A program made the position numbers and the translations under genes. DNA of 64,000 bases. Origin: Puia sp. GTDB taxonomy: Bacteria; Bacteroidota; Bacteroidia; Chitinophagales; Chitinophagaceae. A model generated the notes under the pieces. The model worked only from the letters and a program-made list of their open reading frames with translations. It ran no database searches and was not told the origin of the DNA. Location: positions 310,001-374,000 of the forward strand of contig JARLGZ010000269.1 of assembly GCA_031292515.1 (NCBI GenBank). The letters run 5' to 3'. Below, in pieces: positions 1-9,218 of this stretch (position 1 is the stretch's first letter; each line of letters begins with the position of its first letter).

Positions 1-1701
1 TTTATGGGTCACTTTGAGGGTATAGGCCTGGCCGGGTATGGCATTTTTTATAACGATCTTCTCTACGTTGTTCAGCGTGTCATCGCCGGTAGTCGCGGCA
101 CTCCCGGGGTTTGTCCGGTCGAGGGTATAAGGTTTCCAGGTGTTTGCCTCCTGCGTGATGCGCAGATCGAGATCGTTCACCAGCATCTTGGTGGGATTGT
201 TCAGCAGGTTGGTGGTGACGGGGGTTCCGGCCGGATCCGTCCAGCTGATGGTCGCTATCAGGTCGCCTTTTCCCGAAGCCACAACGGGAAGCGTAAATAT
301 GCTGTCGGCGGTGGTATTGGTCAGGAGGTTCTCATAGATGAGCTGGTCGCTGTTCCTGGACGTGATGACGGCGGCGGCTTTTTGCATATTGATCAGCCCC
401 CATCCATAGATATAGTCGGGACCGTCCGCGATCCCGGCTTCATCAGCGGTGTGGATGATGATCCCCTTGAGCGTTGCGGATCGCATCAGGGAGTCGTTGT
501 GCAACTGCGTGTAATATTGTTGCAACAGGAACAGGGAGCCCGAGGCGGCGGGAGTGGCCATCGAAGTCCCGCTGTAAGTATCATAGGCGCTGTCGGAGGT
601 GCCGATACAGGACAATACGTTTACCCCGTCCGTTACCACATCCGGCTTGATACGACCGTCATCGGTAGGTCCCCAGCTGCTGAAATCCGCGATGCTGACA
701 TCGTTTACGCTGGAATAACCGCCGGGGATGGGGTTTACGGCCCCGAGAGTCAGGATGTTTTTTGAGCAGCCATTGGTGGAGATGATATCATACCCGTCGT
801 TGCTGCTGATCCCCGCGGGTCTGGCGCCGGCATCGGACATAATATTGTTTTGGTTATAACGCCAGTAGTCGGTTCCTACAGCGGGCCCGTTCTCCGTGCG
901 GTTGTTACCGGCCGCTTTTACGATCAGGTAGTTGGGTGCATTATAGGCGATGGAATCCCAGGCCTGCGCATCAGACGAATAATAGCCGAATTTGTAATCG
1001 GCCGTATCCCCGTAGTTACCCCAGAATTCCCAGCGGTTTGGGCTTACATCGGTATTGTAGTTCCATCCGGCGGTATAGCCATAGGAGTGATTCGAAATCA
1101 CCAGGTCGGAAGCGGCGCCCATCATCTCCGAATTATCATTGTTATAGTCGTAGGCATGAAGCTGGAGGGCGCCATAGGACATGCCCTTGGCCAGCGGGTT
1201 GACGCCGCTGGCGATCATCGTACCGGCCACATGGGTGGAGTGATCGCTGATCGAAGTGGCGCCATCCTCCTGCACAACCCTGCCCGTCAGCTCATGGTGG
1301 GTCGGCCGCGGTTTGGCCTCATCCCAGATAGCGATTTTCCCTTTCAGAAATGCAGAAGACCCATTCAGGTTCAGCCCGGTGCTCCCCCCGGGCCAAAGCA
1401 GGTTGGTGTGTATGGTTGCGGCGGAAATGATATTGTCGTCGACGGAAAGATAGAGCGGATTGCCTTTACCATCTATCCCATGCAGTGTGGCGACCCGACC
1501 ATGCCGGTTTTTGATCGTCAGGGGCCAGCCTTTCTGAGCGGCGAGGGACAAAAGCAGTTTCTGAGTCGTTTTTTCATTTTGGGCAGTCAGGCGGCTGGCT
1601 TGTTCGAGGATCGATCGGTTGGTTGTGGTCTGGGCCACGGCAGTTATCGAGAGGTTCAGTAAGAGCAGCAGTGTAATGGGTACAATCCAGTTCTTTTGCA
1701 T
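1..1701 (-). CDS. Secreted subtilisin-like serine protease (S8 family), 3' end cut by window edge
   Basis: Translating the minus strand from the ATG at 1701 gives one open frame of 567 codons that runs off the left edge. It begins with a signal peptide (hydrophobic LLLLL core, cleavage near AVA-Q, residue ~23). The subtilase catalytic triad is visible: Asp127 in IAIWDE, His157 in DHSTHVAGT and Ser380 in SGTSMATPAASG, with an oxyanion-type Asn in KAAGNN. After the catalytic domain comes a beta-rich region (from ~430) containing LVNDLDLRI, as in proprotein-convertase-like P domains of Bacteroidota subtilases. It should be exported and degrade proteins outside the cytoplasm. The missing C-terminus may carry a T9SS sorting domain (inference). 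It is transcribed divergently from mfd. Confidence 0.93.
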   Translation of the reverse strand, partial: MQKNWIVPITLLLLLNLSITAVAQTTTNRSILEQASRLTAQNEKTTQKLLLSLAAQKGWPLTIKNRHGRVATLHGIDGKGNPLYLSVDDNIISAATIHTNLLWPGGSTGLNLNGSSAFLKGKIAIWDEAKPRPTHHELTGRVVQEDGATSISDHSTHVAGTMIASGVNPLAKGMSYGALQLHAYDYNNDNSEMMGAASDLVISNHSYGYTAGWNYNTDVSPNRWEFWGNYGDTADYKFGYYSSDAQAWDSIAYNAPNYLIVKAAGNNRTENGPAVGTDYWRYNQNNIMSDAGARPAGISSNDGYDIISTNGCSKNILTLGAVNPIPGGYSSVNDVSIADFSSWGPTDDGRIKPDVVTDGVNVLSCIGTSDSAYDTYSGTSMATPAASGSLFLLQQYYTQLHNDSLMRSATLKGIIIHTADEAGIADGPDYIYGWGLINMQKAAAVITSRNSDQLIYENLLTNTTADSIFTLPVVASGKGDLIATISWTDPAGTPVTTNLLNNPTKMLVNDLDLRITQEANTWKPYTLDRTNPGSAATTGDDTLNNVEKIVIKNAIPGQAYTLKVTHK

Positions 1702-1900
1702 AGTCATAATTTATATAACGCCGGCCCGGTTAATTTCTTGCGGCAGACCCGATCATCGGGCAGATTGCCCCGGTCAATACGACAAAACCGGCCGGCTATC
1801 ACTTCGTTCCTGATAATTCTGAAGAAAAGTACGTCTTTTAAGAAAAGCCAGTTGCTTTACCCCGAGAAATCTCTTCCGGGTATCTTTCTGCAAATCGCAG

Positions 1901-1908
1901 TATCTTTG
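1901..1908 (+). promoter_or_regulatory. Candidate -7 promoter box for mfd
   Basis: TATCTTTG matches the Bacteroidota -7 consensus TAnnTTTG and ends 8 bases before the mfd ATG, implying a 5' leader of only a few bases. No clear -33 TTTG lies at the usual distance, so the call rests on the -7 box alone. Confidence 0.4.
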
Positions 1909-1916
1909 CTACCTCG

Positions 1917-4900
1917 ATGAATAGTGAGGTCTTATCAGGTTTGTTTTCGAACTCACCCCGTCTTTTTCAACTGGCGGACAGGCTCACCCTGTCCCAACCC
2001 CAGAAAATTTATTGCAGAGGTCTGCAGGGTGGCGCTTCTTCTTTCCTGATCGGCGCTGTTTTTCAGCACACGATCACCAGTCAGCTGAACCACCTGGTTG
2101 TCTGCGAGGATGCGGAAATGGCAGCCTACCTTCATAACTCGGTCGAAAACCTCACGGGAGGACTGGATATCTTCTATTTTCCGTCTTCATTTAAGAATAA
2201 AAAGAACTACAGGCTGCTGAACAGCAGCCACGTCATGCTTCGGACCGAAGCGTTGACAAAATGGAGTGCGGGGGGCAACAAGAAGATCCTCTTTACCTAT
2301 CCCGAAGCGCTCTTCGAAAAGGTAGTTCTCCCCGAGACCCTTTCGGGCAATATAATATATATAAAAGCGGGCGATACCCTCGATGTGAACGGGACCATGC
2401 AGAAATTCGTGGATTATGGGTTTGAGCGGACCGACTTCGTCTATGAACCCGGGCAGTTCGCCTTGCGGGGAGGCATCCTGGATATTTACTCTTTTGGCAA
2501 CGAGAAACCCTATCGGGTGGAGTTGTTCGGAAATGACGTCGATTCTATCCGGATCTTCGACCCGGAAACACAGCTTAGCGAGCGCAGGCTGCTGCAGGTA
2601 AGCATCATCCCCAATGTTGACAACCGCTTTGACAGCGGCAGGAAAGTCTCCCTGCTCGACTTTATCCCGGAAAATACCGTGATCTGGATGCACGACTGGG
2701 ACTTTACAAATCAACGGCTGCAAAACCTGGAAGAAGAACTGGATCTCTATCTGGAGGGAGCCGGCCCCCTGGTACCCATCCCCTCCGACGCGGCATCTGC
2801 CCTGTCCGGAAAGCCTTCCTCAAAAACAGGCTCCCGGGACAACGGCGATGACGACGAACGCCTGGAAAAGTCGGTGGTCAGCCGGGATGAATTTACAACG
2901 GCCGCGTCCCTTGAAGCATCCCTGAAAAATCGTCACCTTATCGAATTCGGCCCCCGCCTGACGATCGACACCCTTACCCCCCTTAAACCATCTGGCCCTG
3001 GTCCCACGTCTTCACCCGTATCAGACTCACTCACTACTCACCACTCACTACTCACCACTGACTTCTCACTGCTCACTATCGAGTTCCACACCCGGGCGCA
3101 GCCCGCCTTCAACCGGCAGTTCGACCTGCTGATCAGGGACCTGAAAGAGAAGGCAGCCAAAAAATACGAAATCTACATATTCGCCGAGAACCCCCGCCAG
3201 CTGGAACGGCTGTATACCATCTTCGAAGACCTGAAAGCGGAGATCCAATTCACACCCGTGCCCATTTCGATTCACGAGGGTTTTATCGACGAAGATCGGA
3301 AGTGGGTTTGTTATACGGATCATCAGCTATTCCAGCGCTATCATAAATACCGGGTGAAACAGGCCTACAATAAGAATAAGGCCATCACACTCCGTACGCT
3401 CCGGGAGCTGCAGCCGGGAGACTATGTCACCCATATCGATCACGGCGTGGGCGTCTACAGCGGTTTGCAAAAGATCGAGGCGAACGGGCGAATCCAGGAA
3501 GCGGTGCGTATCATCTACAAGGATAGCGATATCCTGTATGTCAATATCAACTCCCTTCATAAGATATCCAAACATACCGGCAAGGAAGGTACGGTTCCCC
3601 GGGTCAACAAACTCGGCAGCGATGCCTGGCAGAAACTGAAGGAGAAGACAAAGACAAAGGTGAAGGAGGTCGCCTTTGACCTCATAAAATTGTACGCGGA
3701 ACGAAAGGCACGCCAGGGATTCGCCCACACCCCCGATAATTATATGCAGACAGAGCTGGAAGCCTCTTTCATCTATGAGGATACTCCGGACCAGAGCCGC
3801 GCGACAGCCGACGTAAAGAAAGACATGGAATCGGCTTCTCCTATGGACCGGCTGGTCTGCGGCGACGTAGGCTTCGGAAAGACGGAAGTGGCCATCCGCT
3901 CGGCATTTAAGACCTGCCTGGATGGTAAACAGGCTGCCGTCCTCGTGCCCACTACGATCCTGGCCTTCCAGCACTACAAAACGTTTAAGGACCGGCTAAA
4001 GGATTTTCCCGTGACCGTAGACTATGTGAATCGCTTTAAATCCACGAAAGAGAAAAAAGATACCCTCAAAAGACTGGAAGAAGGCAAGATCGATATCATC
4101 ATCGGCACCCATGCCATTCTCGGCAAGGACGTGAAGTTCAAAGACCTCGGCCTGCTTGTCATCGACGAAGAGCAGAAGTTTGGCGTGGGGCACAAGGAAA
4201 AGATCAAGACCCTCCGGACAAATGTCGACTGCCTGACCCTGACGGCCACCCCGATTCCCCGAACCCTTCAATTCAGCCTGATGGGCGCCAGGGATCTGAG
4301 TATCATCAATACGCCCCCACCTAACCGCCAGCCCATACAAACCGAACTTCATGGCTATAACGAGGACTTTATCCGCGATGCCATCTACTTCGAGACAGAA
4401 AGGGGCGGACAGGTATTCTTTATATACAACCGTGTCCAGGGACTATCTGAAATGACGGCCACCATCCGCGGACTTTGTCCGGACCTGAGCATCGGCCTGG
4501 CGCACGGACAGATGGAAGGCCACGAGCTCGAGGAACGCATCCTGGATTTTATCGAAAAGAAATACGATGTCCTGGTCTGCACAAATATCGTGGAGAGTGG
4601 CGTGGACATCCCCAATGTGAACACGATCATCGTCAACAACGCCCATCATTTCGGGCTGAGCGACCTGCATCAGCTGAGAGGACGCGCGGGCCGGAGCAAC
4701 AAAAAAGCATTTTGTTACCTGTTGGCGCCATCTTTGGCAACGCTTCCCCCCGATTCCCGCAAGCGGCTCCAGACCCTGGAACAGCACAGCGACCTCGGCA
4801 GCGGCTTCCAGATCGCCATGCGCGACCTCGACATACGCGGAGCCGGTAATATGCTCGGAGGCGAGCAAAGCGGGTTTATGGCGGAAATCGGCTTCGATAT

Positions 4901-5456
4901 GTACCAGAAGATCCTCGAAGAAGCCATCCGCGAGTTGAAAAGGAGCGAGTTCAAGGAACTCTTTAAAGAAGAGATCGCGAAGCAGGAAGATTACGTGCAG
5001 GATTGTACGATTGACACCGACCTTGAGATCCTGATCCCGGATGATTATGTCGACAGTATCACCGAAAGGCTGAATTTATACACCCGTCTGGACAATTGCG
5101 AAACGGAAGAACAACTGCTGGAATTCCACGCGGAGCTGACCGACCGTTTTGGCCCGGTGCCTTCCCGGGTGGAAGACCTCTTCGACACCGTCCGTATTCG
5201 TAAACTGGCCGTGGCACTGGGTTTCGAAAAGATCATACTGAAGGACGAGACCGTGAGATGCTATTTCATCAATCGTCCCGATTCCCCTTATTTCGAGTCG
5301 GATACCTTCCGCGATATCCTGGAATTTATCCAGAAACAGACCAATAAGGCCAAGCTGAAACAGGCAGGCAAGCTCTTCCTCCTCGTAATCGATGATGTCC
5401 GCTCCATGAACGACCTGCTCGGGTTCCTCCAGCGGATGGACAAATTCGTGAAATAG
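1917..5456 (+). CDS. mfd: Transcription-repair coupling factor Mfd
   Basis: An ATP-dependent translocase that removes RNA polymerase stalled at DNA lesions and recruits UvrA. The order of domains fits Mfd: UvrB-like N-terminal module (FALRGGILDIY near residue 180); RNA polymerase-interacting CarD-like domain (about 495-560, GDYVTHIDHGVGVY); RecG-like helicase with Walker A GDVGFGKTE (~650), DEEQ box (~748) and TATPIPRTLQFSLMG; and the TRCF C-terminal domain (~1030-1140). The length of 1179 aa is normal for the family. Odd feature: residues ~285-390 are a low-complexity insert, part of which is a translated intergenic 7-bp repeat (3026-3078). The stop codon is followed at once by another array of that repeat. 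Confidence 0.97.
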   Translation: MNSEVLSGLFSNSPRLFQLADRLTLSQPQKIYCRGLQGGASSFLIGAVFQHTITSQLNHLVVCEDAEMAAYLHNSVENLTGGLDIFYFPSSFKNKKNYRLLNSSHVMLRTEALTKWSAGGNKKILFTYPEALFEKVVLPETLSGNIIYIKAGDTLDVNGTMQKFVDYGFERTDFVYEPGQFALRGGILDIYSFGNEKPYRVELFGNDVDSIRIFDPETQLSERRLLQVSIIPNVDNRFDSGRKVSLLDFIPENTVIWMHDWDFTNQRLQNLEEELDLYLEGAGPLVPIPSDAASALSGKPSSKTGSRDNGDDDERLEKSVVSRDEFTTAASLEASLKNRHLIEFGPRLTIDTLTPLKPSGPGPTSSPVSDSLTTHHSLLTTDFSLLTIEFHTRAQPAFNRQFDLLIRDLKEKAAKKYEIYIFAENPRQLERLYTIFEDLKAEIQFTPVPISIHEGFIDEDRKWVCYTDHQLFQRYHKYRVKQAYNKNKAITLRTLRELQPGDYVTHIDHGVGVYSGLQKIEANGRIQEAVRIIYKDSDILYVNINSLHKISKHTGKEGTVPRVNKLGSDAWQKLKEKTKTKVKEVAFDLIKLYAERKARQGFAHTPDNYMQTELEASFIYEDTPDQSRATADVKKDMESASPMDRLVCGDVGFGKTEVAIRSAFKTCLDGKQAAVLVPTTILAFQHYKTFKDRLKDFPVTVDYVNRFKSTKEKKDTLKRLEEGKIDIIIGTHAILGKDVKFKDLGLLVIDEEQKFGVGHKEKIKTLRTNVDCLTLTATPIPRTLQFSLMGARDLSIINTPPPNRQPIQTELHGYNEDFIRDAIYFETERGGQVFFIYNRVQGLSEMTATIRGLCPDLSIGLAHGQMEGHELEERILDFIEKKYDVLVCTNIVESGVDIPNVNTIIVNNAHHFGLSDLHQLRGRAGRSNKKAFCYLLAPSLATLPPDSRKRLQTLEQHSDLGSGFQIAMRDLDIRGAGNMLGGEQSGFMAEIGFDMYQKILEEAIRELKRSEFKELFKEEIAKQEDYVQDCTIDTDLEILIPDDYVDSITERLNLYTRLDNCETEEQLLEFHAELTDRFGPVPSRVEDLFDTVRIRKLAVALGFEKIILKDETVRCYFINRPDSPYFESDTFRDILEFIQKQTNKAKLKQAGKLFLLVIDDVRSMNDLLGFLQRMDKFVK
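3026..3078 (+). repeat. 7-bp repeat array translated inside mfd
   Basis: About seven degenerate copies of ACTCACT/ACTCACC/ACTGACT, the same unit seen between genes at 5.5, 14.8, 21.3 and 35 kb. Because 7 is not a multiple of 3, the peptide repeats every 7 residues (LTTHHSL, LTTDFSL). It lies in the linker between the UvrB-like module and the RNA polymerase-interacting domain, where an insert can be tolerated. Confidence 0.85.
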
Positions 5457-5755
5457 TCAGTGGTGAGTGGTCGGTAGTCAGTAGCGAGTAGCGAGTAGTG
5501 AGTGGGATGAAGACGTTGCAATAGTCGGCAGCGGGTTGGATAAAGACGTTGAGAAATCAATAGTCAGTAGTCAATCGAGAGTGGGAAGAAGACGCTGCAA
5601 TAGTCAGTGGAATAAGGACGAAAAAACGAATAATCAGTAGTCAGTAGGGGGTGCGGGGGGATGAAGATCTTCAAAAACGGATAGTCGGCAACCACCCAAA
5701 CCTATAAAACGTCTGTCCAAAACTCACTACTCACTACTGACTACTCACTAGTTAC
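5457..5755. repeat. Inverted-arm intergenic element of the 7-bp repeat family
   Basis: The left arm (about 5457-5505) is a run of GTCAGTG/GTGAGTG/AGTAGTGAGT units. The right arm (about 5722-5752) is the same unit inverted (ACTCACTACTCACTACTGACT). Between them are irregular units containing GAAGACGTTGCAATAGTC-like text three times with drift. The element fills the whole gap between the convergent genes mfd and the GNAT gene. No convincing gene is seen inside it. Confidence 0.8.
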
Positions 5756-5784
5756 GCTCCCGGCCGCCATCACGCCGCCGGCCA

Positions 5785-6213
5785 TTATAACGCCTTCTCC
5801 ATAATATAATGCGGGATCGTCACCTCTTCAAACTCTCCTCCGCTGACTGTATATCCGAGTTTCGTATAGAAACCCAGCGCCGTCTTGCGGGCATGCATGA
5901 TCATCTTTTTATAGCCTCGGTCGCGGGCGAGGTTTTCAGAAAAGATCATCAGCGCCCTTCCAACGCCTTTGCCCTGCAGGCTATTGGCAACGGCCATCTG
6001 GCGCAGGCGGATGACATCGTTGTCCACGCGGGTAAGCAGGCAACAGCCAAGCAGCTTCTCGTCTTCAAAAGCGCCCATCAGCATGTCCTCTTTCTCTCTT
6101 TCCAATTCCCCGGGTTCCAACTTTAAGCCCAATGGTTTGCGCAGCAGTTCGTTTCGCAAATTCACCATTTGCAGATATTCATTCGTTCCGTGATCGATCA
6201 TCCTGAGGGCCAT
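5785..6213 (-). CDS. GNAT-family N-acetyltransferase
   Basis: A 142-aa acetyltransferase of the GCN5 fold. The acetyl-CoA binding loop is seen as LQGKGVGRALM (R/QxxGxG/A), preceded by the beta strand VIRLRQMAVA and followed by the KMIMHARKTALGFYTKLGY segment that closes GNAT domains. The substrate cannot be told from sequence. I chose the ATG at 6213 (MALRMIDHGT) because the fold begins there. The frame stays open upstream to 6357, but the extra 48 residues look like untranslated leader. It is a single gene, convergent with mfd. Confidence 0.88.
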   Translation of the reverse strand: MALRMIDHGTNEYLQMVNLRNELLRKPLGLKLEPGELEREKEDMLMGAFEDEKLLGCCLLTRVDNDVIRLRQMAVANSLQGKGVGRALMIFSENLARDRGYKKMIMHARKTALGFYTKLGYTVSGGEFEEVTIPHYIMEKAL

Positions 6214-6379
6214 ACCGTAGAATTTTGAGACGCTGGTCGTCGAAGTTATTTTAAATTTGCAAAATTTCGGGGTACAATCGTCTTCAAAAAATGAAAATCG
6301 GTTAAAAACAGGCCCGGATCCGGCAAACTCATCAAAAACAAGGACTAAACTATCCACATTGAAAATTAAAAATGGCTTG

Positions 6380-6412
6380 TTTGTTGTGTTTAGTTCAAAA
6401 ATTATATTTTTG
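6380..6412 (+). promoter_or_regulatory. Bacteroidota-type promoter for acpP
   Basis: TTTG (6380-6383), a 21-base spacer and TATTTTTG (6405-6412) fit the TTTG/TAnnTTTG pattern of the primary Bacteroidota sigma factor. The expected start is about 20 bases before the acpP ATG. Confidence 0.65.
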
Positions 6413-6438
6413 CAGCCGTATAACTAAACTTTACAACA

Positions 6439-6675
6439 ATGTCAGACATCAGTACAAGGGTAAAAAAGATCATAGTCGATAAATTAGGCGTCGAAGAAGC
6501 AGAAGTTACCAATGAGGCTTCTTTTACGAATGATCTGGGTGCCGACTCGCTTGACACCGTCGAGCTGATCATGGAATTTGAAAAGGAATTTAATATTTCT
6601 ATTCCGGATGAGCAGGCCGAGACCATTACTACCGTCGGTCAGGCTATTGCATACCTGGAAGAGCATGCTAAGTAA
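6439..6675 (+). CDS. acpP: Acyl carrier protein
   Basis: A 78-aa acidic protein with the phosphopantetheine attachment motif DSL (Ser37 in [19 protein letters not shown]). It carries growing fatty acyl chains in the cytoplasm for type II fatty acid synthesis. Length and sequence are canonical. The gene follows a good promoter and is the first of acpP-fabF-rnc, a gene order common in many bacteria. Confidence 0.98.
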   Translation: MSDISTRVKKIIVDKLGVEEAEVTNEASFTNDLGADSLDTVELIMEFEKEFNISIPDEQAETITTVGQAIAYLEEHAK

Positions 6676-6709
6676 TTGAATAGCTGTTCTCTGCAATAAA
6701 TTCGCGTCG

Positions 6710-6747
6710 ATCCGCCTTTTTTAAGCAACCCTGCTTGGAAGGCGGAT
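6710..6747 (+). terminator. Long hairpin between acpP and fabF
   Basis: ATCCGCCTT (6710-6718) pairs with AAGGCGGAT (6739-6747), and an inner AAGCA/TGCTT stem gives a compact two-tier hairpin. No clear T-run follows, so it may be a partial terminator or a 3'-end stabiliser that lets acpP be expressed above fabF (inference). Confidence 0.55.
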
Positions 6748-6778
6748 TTATCCTTAAACAATTTTCCGGGCCAGCCTT

Positions 6779-8032
6779 ATGCAATTGAAAAGAGTTGTCG
6801 TAACAGGAATCGGTGCCTTAACACCCATTGGTAATAATTTAGGTGATTTTTGGAACGGACTCCTGAACGGCGTTTCCGGCGCGGATTTTATAACCCTGTT
6901 CGATGCCACAAAATTCAAGACCCGCTTTGCCTGTGAACTGAAGAATTTCGACCCCCTTCAACACCTGGATCGCAAGGAAGCCCGGAAAATCGACCGGTTT
7001 ACCCAGATTGCGCTAGTTGCCAGCGACGAAGCCGTCGCGGATGCCGGGATTAGCAGGGAAACGATCGATGTGGACAGGGCAGGCGTGGTATTCGCCAGTG
7101 GTATCGGCGGTCTGATCTCTTTCCAGGAAGAAGTGATGAATTTTGCCCAGGGTGATGGCACTCCCCGTTTCAACCCTTTCTTTATTCCCAAGATGATCCT
7201 GGATATTGCGGCGGGTCATATCTCCATGCGACATGGACTGCGGGGGCCCAATTTTGCAGTGGTGAGCGCCTGCGCGTCTTCCACCAATGCGATCATGGAA
7301 GCCTTCAACCTGATCCGTCTCGGAATGGCCGATATCATCCTCACCGGGGGCTCGGAAGCTGTCGTAAGCGAAGCCGGTGTAGGCGGCTTCAACGCGATGA
7401 AGGCCCTGAGCGAACGCAATGAGGATCCCAAAACGGCCAGCCGTCCCTATGATAAAGACCGGGATGGCTTCGTGATGGGCGAAGGAGCGGGGGCGCTGAT
7501 CCTGGAGGAGTTGGAACATGCCAGGGCCAGGGGTGCCAGGATTTATTGCGAGATCGCGGGTTGCGGTGCGACGGCAGATGCCCATCATATCACGGCTCCC
7601 CACCCGGAAGGACTGGGCGCAAAGAATGTTATGATAGCCGCCTTGCGCGACGCCGGTATGCAGCCCGCGGATATCGACTATATCAACACCCACGGGACAT
7701 CCACCCCCCTGGGAGATCTTGCGGAAGTCAAGGCGATCATCGATGTCTTCGGCGAACACGCATTCAGGGTGAATATCAGCTCCACCAAGTCCATGACCGG
7801 GCATTGCCTGGGAGCGGCCGGTGTGGTCGAGGCGATAGCCTGCGTAATGAGCGTGGTCAACGACAAAATTCCGCCTACTATCAACCATTTCACCGACGAT
7901 CCGGAACTGGACCCCCGCCTGAACTTTACCTTTCAACATCCCCAGCAGAGATCCGTCCAGGCTGCACTGAGCAATACTTTTGGCTTCGGCGGCCATAATG
8001 CCTGTGTCATCGTGAAGAAATACGAAGCATAG
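6779..8032 (+). CDS. fabF: Beta-ketoacyl-ACP synthase II
   Basis: Condenses malonyl-ACP with acyl-ACP in fatty acid elongation. At 417 aa it has the standard thiolase-fold length. The catalytic triad is visible: Cys165 in VSACASSTNAI, His305 in NTHGTSTPLGD and His342 in SMTGHCLGAAG. The closing glycine-rich SNTFGFGGHNA loop is also present. It lies about 100 bp after acpP on the same strand. The start at ATG 6779 (MQLKRVVVTGIG) is the usual FabF N-terminus. Confidence 0.97.
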   Translation: MQLKRVVVTGIGALTPIGNNLGDFWNGLLNGVSGADFITLFDATKFKTRFACELKNFDPLQHLDRKEARKIDRFTQIALVASDEAVADAGISRETIDVDRAGVVFASGIGGLISFQEEVMNFAQGDGTPRFNPFFIPKMILDIAAGHISMRHGLRGPNFAVVSACASSTNAIMEAFNLIRLGMADIILTGGSEAVVSEAGVGGFNAMKALSERNEDPKTASRPYDKDRDGFVMGEGAGALILEELEHARARGARIYCEIAGCGATADAHHITAPHPEGLGAKNVMIAALRDAGMQPADIDYINTHGTSTPLGDLAEVKAIIDVFGEHAFRVNISSTKSMTGHCLGAAGVVEAIACVMSVVNDKIPPTINHFTDDPELDPRLNFTFQHPQQRSVQAALSNTFGFGGHNACVIVKKYEA

Positions 8033-8176
8033 TTAGTCTAAAGCATAGTTGGTCCAAGAGTAAATAACCCGGGAAACGGCAAGTATAAATAAGCCGGGAA
8101 CCGGAATAATTAGCCTGGAAAGAAGGAAGTGCGTGTAATTTTTTTTAAATAGGTCAAAAAATTGTAGCTTGTCGGT

Positions 8177-8911
8177 GTGGGAATCCTGGAACGTATCATA
8201 AAGAGCGATACATCGGTCAATTCGTTCAAAAAACAAGTGCGTAACGTGCTGGGGTTTTCCCCGGGCAAGTCTGTCTTATACAAGACAGCGCTCACGCATC
8301 GCTCCGTAAAAGACGGAGCCGATGAGAACAACGAAAGGCTCGAATATCTCGGCGATGCCATCCTGAGCGCCATCATCGCCGATTTCCTGTTTAAGAAATA
8401 CCCCTACAAGGATGAAGGCTTTCTCACCGAGATGAGAAGCAAGATGGTGAACCGCAATCAGTTGAACGATATCGCCATTAAGATGGGGCTCAAAAAGATC
8501 AGCTATTTTAATAAGTTCGACAGCTCCCTGAAAATGAGCCAGATCTTCGGAAATACCCTGGAAGCCATCGTCGGCGCCATCTATCTCGACAAGGGTTTTG
8601 ACAAGACCCGGACCTGGGTGATGGAGCGGATCATCCAACCCTATTTATTCATGGACGACCTGGAAAACCTCGAGATCAATCATAAGAATAAGCTCTACGG
8701 CTGGGCGAACAAAAAAGGCAAGAACCTCGAATTCGAGACCCTGGATGAGAAGATAGAAAGCGGCCGCCGCCTCTTCACCGTCGGCGCCGTCGTCGACGGG
8801 GAGCTGATCGCCCAGGGAAAAGCCTATAACAAAAAGGACGCCAGCCAGATCGCCGCCCAACTCGCCCTCGACAAACTGGGGCTTGGGAAGGTTGAGGCAG
8901 AAGAGGAATAG
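8177..8911 (+). CDS. rnc: Ribonuclease III
   Basis: A double-strand-specific endoribonuclease for rRNA and mRNA processing. The family signature NERLEYLGDAIL is near residue 55, and the second acidic cluster (LEAIVGAIYLDKG) is near 132. A dsRNA-binding domain follows (about 170-240, with KDASQIAAQLALDKLG at the end). The length of 244 aa is typical. The first plausible start is the GTG at 8177 (MGILERIIKS). It follows fabF on the same strand with a 144-bp gap that holds no other gene. Confidence 0.95.
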   Translation: MGILERIIKSDTSVNSFKKQVRNVLGFSPGKSVLYKTALTHRSVKDGADENNERLEYLGDAILSAIIADFLFKKYPYKDEGFLTEMRSKMVNRNQLNDIAIKMGLKKISYFNKFDSSLKMSQIFGNTLEAIVGAIYLDKGFDKTRTWVMERIIQPYLFMDDLENLEINHKNKLYGWANKKGKNLEFETLDEKIESGRRLFTVGAVVDGELIAQGKAYNKKDASQIAAQLALDKLGLGKVEAEEE

Positions 8912-9218
8912 CCCCCGTTAACAAGTTATCCACATTTTATTTCGAAAACTTTCTTTTTTGCCGATTTTTTTTCTACTTTTACTTCCCAATCCATCCTCAC
9001 TCCTCTGAATTTCTCAAATGTTGATCCATCGATCCCCTTTTAAGCTGACAATTGTTTAATTGATTTTTCTCCTGTTGCAGGATACGCAATCATAGTCAAT
9101 ACCCCTGTTGACACATGCTGCGTCTCGCCTCCTTATCCGTCAATCCTTCGAAAGCTCCCCGGTCCATTGACTATGGTTTAACCGTAAACCACATTCAATT
9201 CATTACAAATCGTTGATT
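8912..9218. other. 307-bp intergenic region, AT-rich, no gene seen
   Basis: This is the leader region of the secreted-protein gene at 9219. It contains T-rich tracts, a TACTTTTA box that weakly resembles a -7 element (around 8975), and one perfect DnaA-box-like TTATCCACA at 8926-8934. No further boxes or origin-like structure are seen. No small gene or clear hairpin terminator for rnc is visible. Confidence 0.5.

Noticed and set aside
4-1662. Plus-strand frames of 253 and 270 codons at the left edge
   Set aside because: They are antisense to a clear subtilase with signal peptide and catalytic triad on the minus strand.
5457-5755. CRISPR array
   Set aside because: The period is 7 bp with drift, there are no unique spacers of constant length, and no cas genes occur.
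8926-8934. Perfect DnaA-box-like TTATCCACA
   Set aside because: A single 9-mer is expected by chance about every 130 kb on both strands. No cluster, dnaA/dnaN genes or AT-rich unwinding region lies nearby.
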